From: Cristatella mucedo
Taxonomy: Eukaryota > Bryozoa > Phylactolaemata > Cristatellidae
DNA length: 64,000 nucleotides
Assembly: GCA_009760855.2 (NCBI GenBank)
Contig: WPIO01000007.1
Coordinates: 1,675,001 to 1,739,000, forward strand
Reading direction: 5' to 3'
In this document: positions 1 to 34,200 of the stretch, one piece after another
How positions within the stretch are numbered: the stretch's first letter is position 1
Layout: every line of letters starts with the position of its first letter
Translations under genes and position numbers: made by a program
Notes under the pieces: generated by a model
Told to the model about the DNA's origin: nothing
What the model saw: the letters and a program-made list of their open reading frames with translations, nothing else
The model's database searches: none

Positions 1-1
1 T

Positions 2-81
2 GAAATGCTAATGTATGAGCAATATTCAGCAACACCAGCAGCAGCATTGCCGGGTCTTGCTTCCTTAGTTGTCCGAGGCAA
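2..81 (+). CDS. Possible upstream exon at the left edge
   Basis: Frame 2 is open from the window edge to a good donor (GGCAA|GTGAGT), encoding a stretch that ends ALPGLASLVVRG. This could be part of the KRIT1 ankyrin region, but no motif proves it. Its phase (2) does not join exon A (phase 0) directly, so another exon would be needed between them. Chance is a real alternative for so short a frame. Confidence 0.2.
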
Positions 82-2559
<2,478 letters not shown>

Positions 2560-2745
2560 CGGGGAGCTAGCAGCAAGTCTTAATCCAGGGGTAACGTGGT
2601 CACTCTTCACTACCAAGGTCGTGGGTTTGAGTCCGGCAGTGGGCAATCCTTTATCGCCTACTGCAAGCGATGGTGATAGCCACAAAGGCTCCTTTGCTGC
2701 CATATAAATGAGGCTGCCAAATCAGCTAAGCTAAAAATAAAGGGG
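2560..2745 (+). mobile_element. SINE family A, copy 1 (tRNA-derived)
   Basis: A B-box-like GGTTTGAGTCC lies at 2624-2634, followed by the family's body (a CTGCAAGCGATGGTGATAGC type sequence) and the end AAATCAGCTAAG. Four more copies occur in the window. The A box is degraded. Confidence 0.75.
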
Positions 2746-3409
2746 AATACTTGTTTTGGCCAAGAAGAAACTCAACTGATACTGCTGCTGGAGAATAAAG
2801 GACTAACTCATGACACTAGGGACCTAAGCTGCCGTGCGTTCGCTGAAAGACATAGTATGCCGAGCAACGCCGAGTTAGCATATTCATTCATATATGTACG
2901 ATGAATTTGTTTCGCCTTTCCATACGTGGCTTAATCTTTGAAAAATAGACTAAGCCTTGCATTTTTTACTCGAAAAGAAAATTTTAATAATCGTTAAGTT
3001 TTATGTGAAACATGAGCTACTTCGTTGAAAATTGGTATAACTAGATATACTAGCCAGTTTTCTACCTAAATAGTTTTTGGTCCAACGACACGCCCCTTCA
3101 CTCAATAGGTGACACTTTAGAACAGGCAACTTAGGTCTGGTCCTGCCTGTGTCCCCTGTTCAAGAGTTTATCTGTCTCAATAATAATATCGACGTGTTCA
3201 CAGGCCTATCCGGTCGTGGCTACAGTTGTGTAGCTGCAGTGTTAGCAAGCGTGAGGCTTGGGCACTGAGGCGTCTAGATCTCTGGTTGGTACTTGCCTCA
3301 TTACTTCTGCTTCGGTGCCCAATATTTGTTGCTAATTTATGAATTTAGACACGCACTCATGATGCCGAAGCATTGACAGACTCTTGACAGCAAATTCTTG
3401 TATTTTAAG
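2746..3409. other. Non-coding stretch before KRIT1 exon A
   Basis: AT-rich DNA without recognisable repeats or exons. It ends at the exon A acceptor. Confidence 0.5.
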
Positions 3410-24532
<21,123 letters not shown>

Positions 24533-25282
24533 GACCTGCATAGCCCACTTAAACCTGTGCTCAGCTGACCGATAGGTCAGAGTGTGGTGAACCTAACTTT
24601 GCCCTCGCAGTGCACGCAGCAGCCTAGTGGGTGGCAAATTGGCAGTACGTTCTGACGTCAGATTACCGTTGGGTGCCCAGTGAGTTCGTGCTGCCGGTGT
24701 CACTTCAAGCTCACTTTGTTGATAGGAACTTTACTTGGCAAGTCTTGCCGCAGTTTCGAATCCATCGTCGACGTAATGCTCATTAGATATACTGGGTGGT
24801 TCAACAGGGCACTGCTCAATCGGCATCTAAGCCGGGTATGCTTCAGACCCATATTCCATGTTCCATGTTCCATGTTCCAATGTTCCAATTAAGACTTTTT
24901 TTGACAGTTTGGATTTGCTTGAAAAAACTGTCTGGAATTGCAAGGAGATGGACTCTCACGGAATCGCTTTTTTTGGGGCGTTTGGCCTATTGCAGCCTGC
25001 CTACTCATTCGTGTCATCTCAAGGCTTGTTTGTTTCATCATGGCTAAACCTTCATCCATTCTTTATGTGTACGATAGTATGCGGTAGCTTTGCCCTTATG
25101 CTTATTCAGAATGTTTGTGTAGGCCAATCTGATATCGTCATTGATGAAGAGACTAGGATACTCAAAGATGGCCGAAGAGCGACAATAGCCAGGCCTTGTT
25201 CAGCCTGCAATGAAGCCATGAACTGATGCTCGCTGCCAGCCTTGACCTCCGAGCATGCAGCACGCAGCAGGATCACACGAGG

Positions 25283-25860
25283 CTAGAAGCTGCCCAGACA
25301 ATGCCAGCTCTCTGGCTTTGTCGCGTTGCTGACCGAGGACCGGGTGTGTGAGCAGAACCGTGCAATTACGTGCTCTCGAATGCCATATGAGTGCCTTTCA
25401 ATTTCATGCAGCCCTTGCTCTCGAAGCCTTGTAACAGCACTAGTGAAAAGTCGCCTATTGGTACGCAAAAGAATCAGCGAGCCATTGCCCCGACTGCCAA
25501 CCCTGGCAACGGCTGCTTTTGTGAGGGCAGTTTTCAGAGCGGGTTTCAGAGCGACGACACAGGCACCGGATGCTTGACCGGCCGTGTGAGCTACGGCAAA
25601 GGTCGCCGTGTCTGCGACCAGCGCTTGACTGCGCCTGCAGGCTGACTCAGCTTGGTTTCGGCTGGCCGTCGCACCCACTGCGGTCAGCTCGGCAGTATCT
25701 TTTGCTCTGGGCCAGGCTATCTAGACTTGCTGCCGCGTCATTGACGGCAGCACCGACGAACTCGCTCGCTTGGCTATACTGCTGCACGTTTTTTTTATCG
25801 GCAGCCGTCGGCAGACACCACCTTCAGACGATAGACCATTCCTTGGTCAGACGATGATTT
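25283..25860 (-). pseudogene. Alanine-rich decayed frame on the - strand
   Basis: Two overlapping - strand frames make a continuous coding-like text with one frame change near 25700: QQYSQASEFVGAAVNDAAAS, then SQALVADTATFAVAHTAG, ALKTALTKAAVARV and AVTRLREQGLHEIERH. There is a stop-free stretch of 131 codons. Part resembles the + strand frame near 9.8 kb at DNA level. No domain is recognised; a decayed repeat-borne protein or chance are both possible. Confidence 0.28.
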
Positions 25861-26111
25861 CAGGTGCTTTGTGGTGCTGTCCAGTTGCCGCTCGGCTCGA
25901 AACGAGCCTCTTTTCTGGGCTTTTGCCTTTGACAGTGGCCTTCTTACCGGACCCCCCCCCCAAAGGCTGACACATCCGGTGTTAGTGCGTGTGCGAGAGC
26001 CCTGCCTGCCTCAGCTCTCCGTTTGAATGCTGCCTTGTCCCATCTGTAGACTGGCTGCTGCTCAACAAAGTTATATTTATTGAAGCTCCTATGATTGTAT
26101 ACGTCCACTGT

Positions 26112-26117
26112 AATAAA
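26112..26117 (+). terminator. Candidate polyadenylation signal for KRIT1
   Basis: This AATAAA is the first I noticed on the + strand after the KRIT1 stop codon, 1.6 kb downstream. It is a single hexamer match with no other proof. Confidence 0.22.
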
Positions 26118-27284
26118 CAAGTCATACGAACGGATCGCTATTATGTTTCCGTGGTCGCTGTTCTTTGCGAAATCGGAATTCCAGCTCGGAGACAGAGTTC
26201 GTAGCGTAGTGTCGGCGTTCTCCGACCGCTGAGGCCTGAGGCAAATTTATGCATCGCATAAGCTCTTGTATGCGATACGGTCACCAGCACCGATATACTG
26301 GGATGCCTTTGTCTGAGCAGATCGACTAGCTGAGTACTATGCTGCATTGGTTTACTTCACAAGTCATAAAGCCATAGCATGCTTCCAGGAACATATATGT
26401 CGCGCCTCATAAGTGCAGTCATTCCAGTCGGGCAGGAAGCAAGTTGAGACACACCGTTTCTCAATGGCATTTGCCGAATCAACGGTCTGGCTTACAGATG
26501 TCAGCTCGACAGATCACTCTAAGACATTACGTGGACGCCATGTTCGTGCTGCCGATGTGGTCATCTTCCTTGCCGACGAAATTGATAATAGTGATAAAAG
26601 AGTATATTGATAGCGCCCGTGGAAAGACCTAAATCTTTTCTGGTAACTCCATATCGGTTGAAAAAGGAAGAAGTATTGTAAGAAATGAGCCAGGAATGTT
26701 AATGCGTTACGAAGTTTGTCAAAGCCGGCAGTTGGTTCAGTGTTCAAGCCCTCAATAGGGCTGACAGTAGGCAGCTTTATCACGAAAAAATATATAAACC
26801 CGACTTTCAGGTTATATCTTCACCCAATATTGTTTTATGCAATTATGCAACACTTCCGACAGCAAAAGCTAAAGATTGGGGGTAGCGGCTTCAGTACTCA
26901 TGCCCTTGGGCCGCAAACAGCGTCTTCAGTGATACCGGTACTTGCCGACACCTGTCATATACCGGTGATGCTACGAACACGCTCTTATGACGACCTTAGC
27001 AAAGCATGGCACTAAAATAAAGCTTCCATACCTTCTGATAACAAGCAAATGTTCACAGTGTAGAGAAGTGACTTCGGGATTTATACCACCTAACAGAAGA
27101 TTACCATATAACCGGTTCGTAGCCGTTATCATTCACGAATCGTAAAAAAATCAATTGTTCTGAGGTGGTTTGAATCGTAATCGTGTGATCGTGTTCAGTC
27201 CATGTCGTTGTGGCTAAGTCTCATCTCATCTTTAACCTGTCACCTGCAAAGTTCTACAAGGTCCACTCTTGGCCATTTGGCGTT

Positions 27285-27560
27285 CTCCGTTGTAATGTAA
27301 TGTATCTCGGTCTGCAACCACGAAGCCACAAAGACTATGTGGGTATTACGCAGGAGAGCTTTGTCTGGCCCCCTCAAAGCCTGAACCGCTTTCGAAACAA
27401 AGAGAAAGTGAGAAGCATAGCTGATTCAGGAGAGCAGTCGATGTAGTGAGTTTGGTATACAGAGTGTCTTGGAAAAATGATAAGTAAGGACCTCGGCGGC
27501 ATTTGCTCTCTCTTCGACGTCTAGTTGGTGGAGCACTAGATATGCGATGCATATCTTGTG
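27285..27560 (+). repeat. Dispersed repeat family D, copy 1
   Basis: It begins GTAATGTAATGTATCTC, passes CCACAAAGACTATGTGGGT and TTACGCAGGAGAG, then ACAAAGAGAAAGTGAGAAGC and GGAGAGCAGTCGATGTAGTG. The same order is found near 57.66-57.96 kb (+) and 63.38-63.59 kb (-). No coding capacity or inverted ends are clear. Confidence 0.6.
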
Positions 27561-27829
27561 CTTGCAAGTTATGGGTCCTCTTTGACGACTTCTTGGCGCG
27601 TTTCATTTAGAAAAACGAGCGTCCGAAGTTGGCCAACATATTTTGATCCAGAACGAGAGATCCAAATCCAATATTAGAGACTACCTACACGGTGGCTGGC
27701 TCGTAATCTTACTGACTTATTTTGTCTAGACTGGACTGCTCTAGTATGTTCGAAGCCGAGCTGCCAACAATGTTTGTCTCACAGCTAGTGGTGAGTATAG
27801 CTTCGTGCGTTTCACGAAAATCCTAGATT

Positions 27830-28110
27830 CATCCGTGCATCTCCATCTCTAAAGGAGTTGCGATGGCTCCCGGTCGATCAGGACATAGAGAGCAAAATTC
27901 TTAACTCTGATTAACAAGGTCTGCCATTGCTTGGCTCCTTGGTACCTCGCCTATCTGCTGGCTGTACCAGTTTCAGCTCCCTCGTACCCTCGGGTCCTCT
28001 ATGTAAAATAAATTAGCTACTTTATTCTATCGCTTGCAGATCGTTAGCAATTAAAGCTTATCCTCTAAAGGTCCTAGGCTGTGGAACTCACTTCCAAGAT
28101 TTTCACGAAA
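27830..28110 (+). mobile_element. LINE fragment, different subfamily
   Basis: SLKELRWLPVDQDIESKILN is the conserved L-W-L-P-V-xx-R-I-xx-K segment after the reverse transcriptase of CR1/L2 LINEs. A degraded APKVLGCGTHFQ-like end follows. DNA differs clearly from the main family. Confidence 0.55.
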
Positions 28111-28384
28111 CGGCTATTATTCTGCAGCGGCGGATCTGTGGCGCATCCTTTCCATGTAGCACAAGATTAAGACTGTTGGCAACCGTGTGCACACCGGAAG
28201 CCTTGAGTGCTGGCCTATAGAAAACGAACGAGCATATAATATATTCAGTCTCGTATGGCTTTGTGGAGTTACAGATGGAGTTACATGCAATTGATACTAA
28301 CATACATGCGCACGAAGGATCAATATTCAATTTCTCATTAAGAATTCAAGGAGATAATAATGATAGAAATGTGTTTGTTATAGC

Positions 28385-28945
28385 TTTGCCCCCAGATCCG
28401 CCCAATCCCTTTCTAGGCACCTACATTTGCTGCAACGGAAGCTTGATCGAACGGTTAATGGTAGCACGCTCAATGAAAACTAGCATAACATGGTTAGGGG
28501 TGACATTCACAGGGTCAGCATGCCAAAATGGTTATCAGCAGCATGTACGATGTCAGCACTTATAAGCACGTAAATGACGAATTCCGTGGACCCAACTAAA
28601 TGCTGCGATAAATAGACGCATTTTTGGCTTTTTTAATGTGGTCAAGTCTGGGAATGTCGTGACGCCAGTCGAAAGTGAGGTTTAGACTCTGGGAGAATAC
28701 CAAACTAAAGGAACGGTCGCCGAAGGATTTGAGGGTACTACGAGGTATAGGTAAACGATTAGATTCCTAAGGGTGGGTGGTACGATGCTTAGCCTGGTGA
28801 GAGAGTGGATCTGATAGATACGCTGGAGCCAAAGAATGATGGGACCTAAAAGTGAATGACAGAAGTGAATGACAGAACCTTGAGGTCTATGCGTTGCTTG
28901 ACTAGGAGCCAGTGCAGATCAGCCAGAACTAGTGTCGTAGAATGT
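28385..28945 (-). mobile_element. LINE fragment, 3' half
   Basis: Reading on the - strand it contains the C-terminal ORF region (CCAAAGAATGA.. / ..GAACGGTCGCCGAAGG on the + strand), the GCATGCTGAC-type repeats and the GCAGCAAATGTAGGTGCC segment. A short family D piece lies just before it at about 28255-28300 (-). Confidence 0.75.
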
Positions 28946-28965
28946 CTTGTATAGCCCATTAAAAG

Positions 28966-29454
<489 letters not shown>

Positions 29455-29645
29455 TATAAATAAATAAATAAATAAATCTTAGCTGATTAAGCAGCATCTT
29501 TTTGTATAGCGACAGAAGAGCCTTTACGGCTATCATCACCGCTTGCAGAGGCGGTAAAGTATCACTCACCCCAGGATTCGAACCCACGACCTCGGGACCG
29601 AGGTCGTGAAAGCAACCGCCTTACCTGGTGTGCCATCACGGCTCA
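29455..29645 (-). mobile_element. SINE family A, copy 4, best preserved
   Basis: On the - strand the A box TGGCACACCAGG (29624-29635) and B box GGTTCGAATCC (29574-29584) stand at tRNA spacing, with an ACGACCTCGG/CCGAGGTCGT stem between. The body GGTGATGATAGCCGTAAAGG ends at AATCAGCTAAG and an (ATTT)n tail (29455-29477). Confidence 0.9.
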
Positions 29646-31203
29646 CCGACTATTCCATTTGAACCACAGTCGACTAACATCAAAAGTGCATCGTAAAGGA
29701 CAATGTAAGATGTAGAAGTCTACGACCAATCGTCACCTTAACTGCTCCCACGTCAGCTCCTTGTTAGTGATCCTTGCGATGATCTATCTGATCGCTTCTC
29801 TAGTGTCTTGGTCAACATCAGGGAGCCAATCCCTAGGGTGGCAGCATCCCCTCTGGAGTTCCTCAGAATTCCGGAATCCTGGAGTCTTTCAATTCAGCGC
29901 AGCACTTCAATGTCTACATTCAAGGAAGCCTCATCCTAAAGTTCATATCCCAGTCAACCAAGGCAACTAGTCTCTAAACCCTATTCCTACGGTCCTGCTT
30001 CTACGATGCGTAGATCTTCAGCTTCCATGGGAAACTAACGTCATTATTATGCCGTTAGCCTCAGATCACGTCCCAGAACCTTTCAAAAAGGCAGTATTCA
30101 GGCAACTGCTTAAGAAAGCAACTTGATCTAGAGAATTTGAGCAACTTCCGCCCAGTCTCCTTTATACCGTTCCTATCAAAGACACCCGAACGCGTTTAGG
30201 CATACCAGCTGAACTCACATTTATGAAACTTCACACTTAGCCAATACGTTCCAGTCTAGTGCTAGAGCTAATCACTCTACAGAGTCAGCATTGCTTCGGG
30301 TGTATCACGACCTTCTTAGGAATGCAGACTTAGGCAGAATCTCTCTCGCTGTTTTTCTCGATCTTCGGGCAGGTTTTAATACAATCGCTCACCAAGTCCT
30401 TCTTGAACATCTCCCATCTCGCCTGGGCATCACTGGCACTGCTCTGCAGTGGTTCGGATCCTATCTCAGTGCGATACTCCGGAGTATTGATGTGAATGGA
30501 CAAAGATCATCCAAGGAATTTCTTAAATGTGGGGTACCTCAGGGCTCCGTGCTTGGTCCGGTTCTTTTCACGGTTTATACCCTTCTTTTTGCCGATTTGA
30601 TTACCAAGCACAATCTAGGCTTTCACTTCTATGCGGAGGACACTTAGTTGTACCTTTGCTTTGATCCCTCCCAGCCATCCAGCAAGTCAAATTCTTTCAC
30701 CTTCATTGCAGCATGTATTAATAACATCCACACAAAGATCGCAGCAAACTTTCTTACATTTAGAGATGATGAAACCAACTTACTAGTCAAAGGATAACCA
30801 AGCGCAATTCAGAAATTGGAAAACCTAACACTCAAATAGGCTCTGCCAGTATATCTCTTGTTGAATTTGCACGAAATCCAGGTGTCCTGTTCCAAAATGA
30901 CTTCTCATTAGACGACCACATCAGCTTCCCAGTCAAGTCTGCTTCCTTTCAGCTACTTAAAATTACTAAAATTTGAGCTTGCTTAGGCAGGGATTTTACG
31001 TTTAAATTGGTCCTGGCATTTGTGAAATCCCGTCTCGATTTATGTAGCTCACTTCTTACTGGTCTACCGGCCTGTGAATCAGGCACTTAAAGTTGGTGCA
31101 AAACTCTGATGCTAGGCTTGTTTGTCGTGAGCCTCGCAGGTGACACATTGCATCACTTCTTGCCGACCTGCACTGGCTCCCACTGAGGCAGCGCATCGGC
31201 TTC

Positions 31204-31413
31204 AAGGTTCTGTCACTTACTTTTTAGGTCCCTACATCTTTTGGCTCCAGTCTACCTGTCAGATTTACTTCGCAAGGTTCTGTCACTTACTTTGTAGGTT
31301 CCTACATCTTTTGGCTCCAGTCTATCTGTCAGATTTACTTCGCAAGGTTCTGTCACTTACTTTGTAGGTTCCTACATCTTTTGGCTCCAGTCTATCTGTC
31401 AGATTTACTTCGC
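31204..31413 (+). repeat. 70-bp unit in three tandem copies inside the LINE
   Basis: Units start at 31204, 31274 and 31344. Units two and three are identical as read; unit one differs at three positions. Each begins AAGGTTCTGTCACTTACTTT and ends TCAGATTTACTTCGC. Other LINE copies have a single unit here. Confidence 0.95.
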
Positions 31414-31512
31414 ACTGGGCTAGCATCGTACCACCGGCTTTTCGTTTCCATAAAGCTGGTACGAACCTCATATCCTTTGTAGACCATAACTTTAGTTAAT
31501 ATATAGTATAGT

Positions 31513-31646
31513 TTATTTGTATAGCGCCACAAGAGAACCTAATCTCTATTCAGGTGCTTCACATTTGCCTCGGGGCTCGAGCCCACGACCTCAGCCAGAC
31601 CTTGGTCGGGGCGAGCACCTTAACCGCTCGACCAAACCAGCTCGGA
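31513..31646 (-). mobile_element. SINE family B, copy 2, nested in the LINE
   Basis: On the - strand: CCGAGCTGGTTTGGTCGAGC, GGTTAAGGTGCTCGCC (leucine/serine-tRNA-like A box TGGTCGAGCGGTTAAGG), B box GGGCTCGAGCCC (31573-31584), and the tail GAGATTAGGTTCTCTTGTGG then CGCTATACAAATAAA. LINE sequence resumes on both sides. Confidence 0.88.
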
Positions 31647-31975
31647 GTAGTTCGCATGCTCCCAAAGCCTGGAATTCACTTCCGACTGACTTCACGACAT
31701 GCCATGACTTGACCACATTTATAAAGAAGCTCAAATGCATCTGTTTATCACAGCATTTAGTGAGTCCATAGGATTTGTCCTTCGTGTGCTATTGCATGCT
31801 GACATTGTGCACGCTGCCTGTAACCATATTTGCCTGCTGACCCTGTGCATGTCACCTCAAATCATGCAATGCTTGCTGTTATTGAGCATGCTACAATAAA
31901 CATCAAACTATGCTTCCTTTGCAGCAAATATAAAGTGTATAAAAAGAGATTAAGTTCTCTGAAGGTGCCATAGAA

Positions 31976-33579
31976 AATGTATCATTGTACTCGAGCCGGC
32001 GTTCGTGAATCCGCAAAGGGGTTTGTGAATGCAAAGGCGCAAGCGTTTTTGCGAGTGCGTGCAGGGGTTCGTCCTCCGGAGTCAAGTGGTGGACCGTGCA
32101 ATGCAGCACCGTGGTGCGGTCCAAAACACAAGCGGCCACAACTGGGTGACGAAAGCAGCAGTTTATCGTGTGCCTGCTAGTGGCGTTTACGCGCCGACGC
32201 AAGCGCTTGACCCACCGCGAACCGGACTGACAGATGGCTTTGCCGAGCATTGTCGCTCTGGCTTTGGCCGAACCTGGATTGGTATAATGTGGCTTCTCTA
32301 CAAAGGCTAGGTTGAAACAGTTACGATTAAAGCTTTGATCAAATGGCTCCCGCGTACGTTTTTGCTAACGCACGCGGACTTGGGTTAGCATTAGCCGACG
32401 CATTTATTGTGTGCTACGTCACAAGCCTCGTCGCGAGCTACTTATTTCCGATGAAAGCCCATGCTACTGTACTCTGTCGTGAGGTTTCCGTGTAAATAGC
32501 ATAGAGACTTCTAGGCAGATGCAGCTCACACGAGATTGATGCTTCGATATGAATTTCCGGCCGATCTCCTTTATGTCGATGCATTGTTTTTGTAAGGTCT
32601 ATTGTGTCATTGAGCTGAGCTTGATGTAGGCCTCGCCTAGCACATTTATTCCAGACTATCGTGATAGATATCTCTTAGGTCGTTGAATGAGAACAGTGGC
32701 CTAGAGGTGTATTCTATTACGTCAAGGCTAGAGGACAAGTCGTTAGAGGACACGCCATTCAGTCAGTCAACCAGGTGTGGTGATGCTGAAACAGCGCAAG
32801 CCCTTGGTCTAAGCACGCTTTTATGAGTACGATGCGGGCGATTCAGAAAGGCTGACCGGCTGACAGTGAATGAAGACGGTCGAAGTCCTTTATCGTTTAC
32901 TGTTAACCGTGCTCACCTTTTTAACTTCTCGTCGCCTTCTAATTCCGCTAAGCGATAGGGCAGTCATTCTCTACTTCCTATCAAATGTCAGTAGTGCCGT
33001 GCGCGGCAATCCGGGCACGGACAGAGTTCAGGCTCCCCCGTCTCTTTTCACGTAGGGCCACCGCTCTGTGGTCGCAATCGGTTGGTTTTATGTCAACTAA
33101 CTTAGCTTCGGCACGAGGGGCTCATACAGGTCTGGCAGTGCTGCTAATCAACACCTACCGAAAGCTGTTAGCAGGCGGCGAAAGTTAGACCTGAACGTGC
33201 CTGCTTTGCTGTTGGACAGCCAGCAGCAGCTAGCGATCGAGTTATCTGGGACAGCTCTGCTAGGGCAGCTCTGCTCGGCCAACTCCCGGCATGCACCCGC
33301 TCGACCAGAAGACGTCTGGTGGCCTAAAGCTCACATGACACTGTCGACGAAAATAGGGCGCTACGAGGCTATATTGCCCAAGTGTCCAAGGACAAGTGTG
33401 CGAACTGCGAATGGCGGGAATAGCGAAATGTTCCACGATTGTGACATACGAGCTCGGTCTCCGTCTTTGAGTTGGAGGCGGCTTTGAAGCAGCCGCCATT
33501 CTAAGGCTGAAGGCTTGTGGTCACCGCGATCTTTATTTTCGCACTTCTGTCCGAGCTTCGGTGGCTCGCAATTAAGCAT
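31976..33579. other. Intergenic DNA with nothing firmly recognised
   Basis: CpG content rises slightly. Open frames up to 115 codons have no domains. Confidence 0.4.
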
Positions 33580-34165
33580 CGAAACATCTTCAAGGTCGTC
33601 TCTACTGCTTGCAGCTCGCTCACCTCCCTTTTACCAGCCTACCCAATCTGATCTCATTGCTCGTCCCGTTTAGCGCTCTCCTACCGTCCGCTCCTTGGGC
33701 TTCCGGCCATCTCGCCGTTTCTCGCACTCAATTGAAATCTTAAGGGGATCTATGGGCCTTTCGCTCGACGTGCACTGTAAGTCAGGAACTCGTTTCCGGC
33801 ATCTATCGCCACCTGCACTGACTTGACGTCCTTTAAGTCTTATCAAGACACGCACGAGCTCCGCTTAGCTTTCTCGGCGCTGCAGCGAACTAGTTTGTTC
33901 CTTGGTGCCTTGTGTGCTCGCCCGTGCACGATTTAGTACCTGTTGCTCACCAGGGATCCTAATAACCGGGGTGACCCCGAGTGTCCTGTTTTGTACCTTT
34001 GCATGCCGATCAAAGCACAATACGTGTGTGCTGCTGCGTGCTTTGATAGCGCACCCACTTTTAACCCTTGGTAGTTGGAAAGCACGCGAATGGAGATTTA
34101 ATCCTCTTCGGCGGGTATACGAAAGGCGTATTATAATAGTTATTTTTATTGTACAGGCTGCGATT
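33580..34165 (+). mobile_element. LINE fragment, second subfamily
   Basis: The + strand contains a degraded NSFPASIATCTDLTSFKS segment, typical of the last part of CR1/L2-type ORFs (W-NSLP..FK). It ends with CGAATGGAGATTTAATCCTC, TTCGGCGGGTATACG and a TTATT-rich tail. This tail resembles that of SINE family B. Confidence 0.55.
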
Positions 34166-34192
34166 TATGTATGACTGTCAGCATGGTCGGGA

Positions 34193-34200
34193 TATAAAAG
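34193..34200 (+). promoter_or_regulatory. TATA-like box in a CpG-rich stretch
   Basis: TATAAAAG lies just before CpG-richer DNA. No coding exon could be tied to it, so it may be a retroelement promoter or chance. Confidence 0.2.

Larger units (their letters stand above)
24533..27284. other. Region after KRIT1: 3' untranslated part and intergenic DNA
   Basis: It contains a CATGTTC short repeat near 24855-24885, an alanine-rich - strand frame (25283-25970), a poly-C at 25950-25960 and the candidate poly(A) signal. No clear gene was found. Confidence 0.45.
29700..31975 (+). mobile_element. LINE, long copy with reverse transcriptase, no intact ORF
   Basis: The order on the + strand is: a pre-RT region, an RT start (NFRPVSFIPFLSK), motif A (AVFLDLRAGFNTIAHQVLL), GITGTALQWFGSYLS, motif B (LKCGVPQGSVLGPVLF), motif C (FHFYAEDT, where YADD is expected), LCFDPSQPSS, and the C-terminal ADLHWLPL region. 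The non-coding end has GCATGCTGAC repeats and GAGATTAAGTTCTCTGAAGG. RT motif order and wording fit the CR1/L2 group. Stops and frameshifts, a triplicated 70-bp unit and a nested SINE show that it is dead. An endonuclease domain was not seen. Confidence 0.88.

Noticed and set aside
27731-27791. A splice-bounded piece (TTGTCTAG to GTG|GTGAGT) giving TKQ-TGLL-stop after KRIT1 exon G
   Set aside because: It would end the protein without the last FERM helix. The exon at 24455 fits better in phase, position and helix content.
29562-29645. Possible tRNA gene on the - strand
   Set aside because: A and B boxes are good, but the flanks do not form an acceptor stem. The same unit recurs with a common non-tRNA body, so it is a SINE.
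31560-31646. Possible tRNA-Leu or tRNA-Ser gene on the - strand
   Set aside because: The box spacing is right, but it lies inside a SINE with a LINE-like tail and recurs at 23.6 and 44.2 kb.
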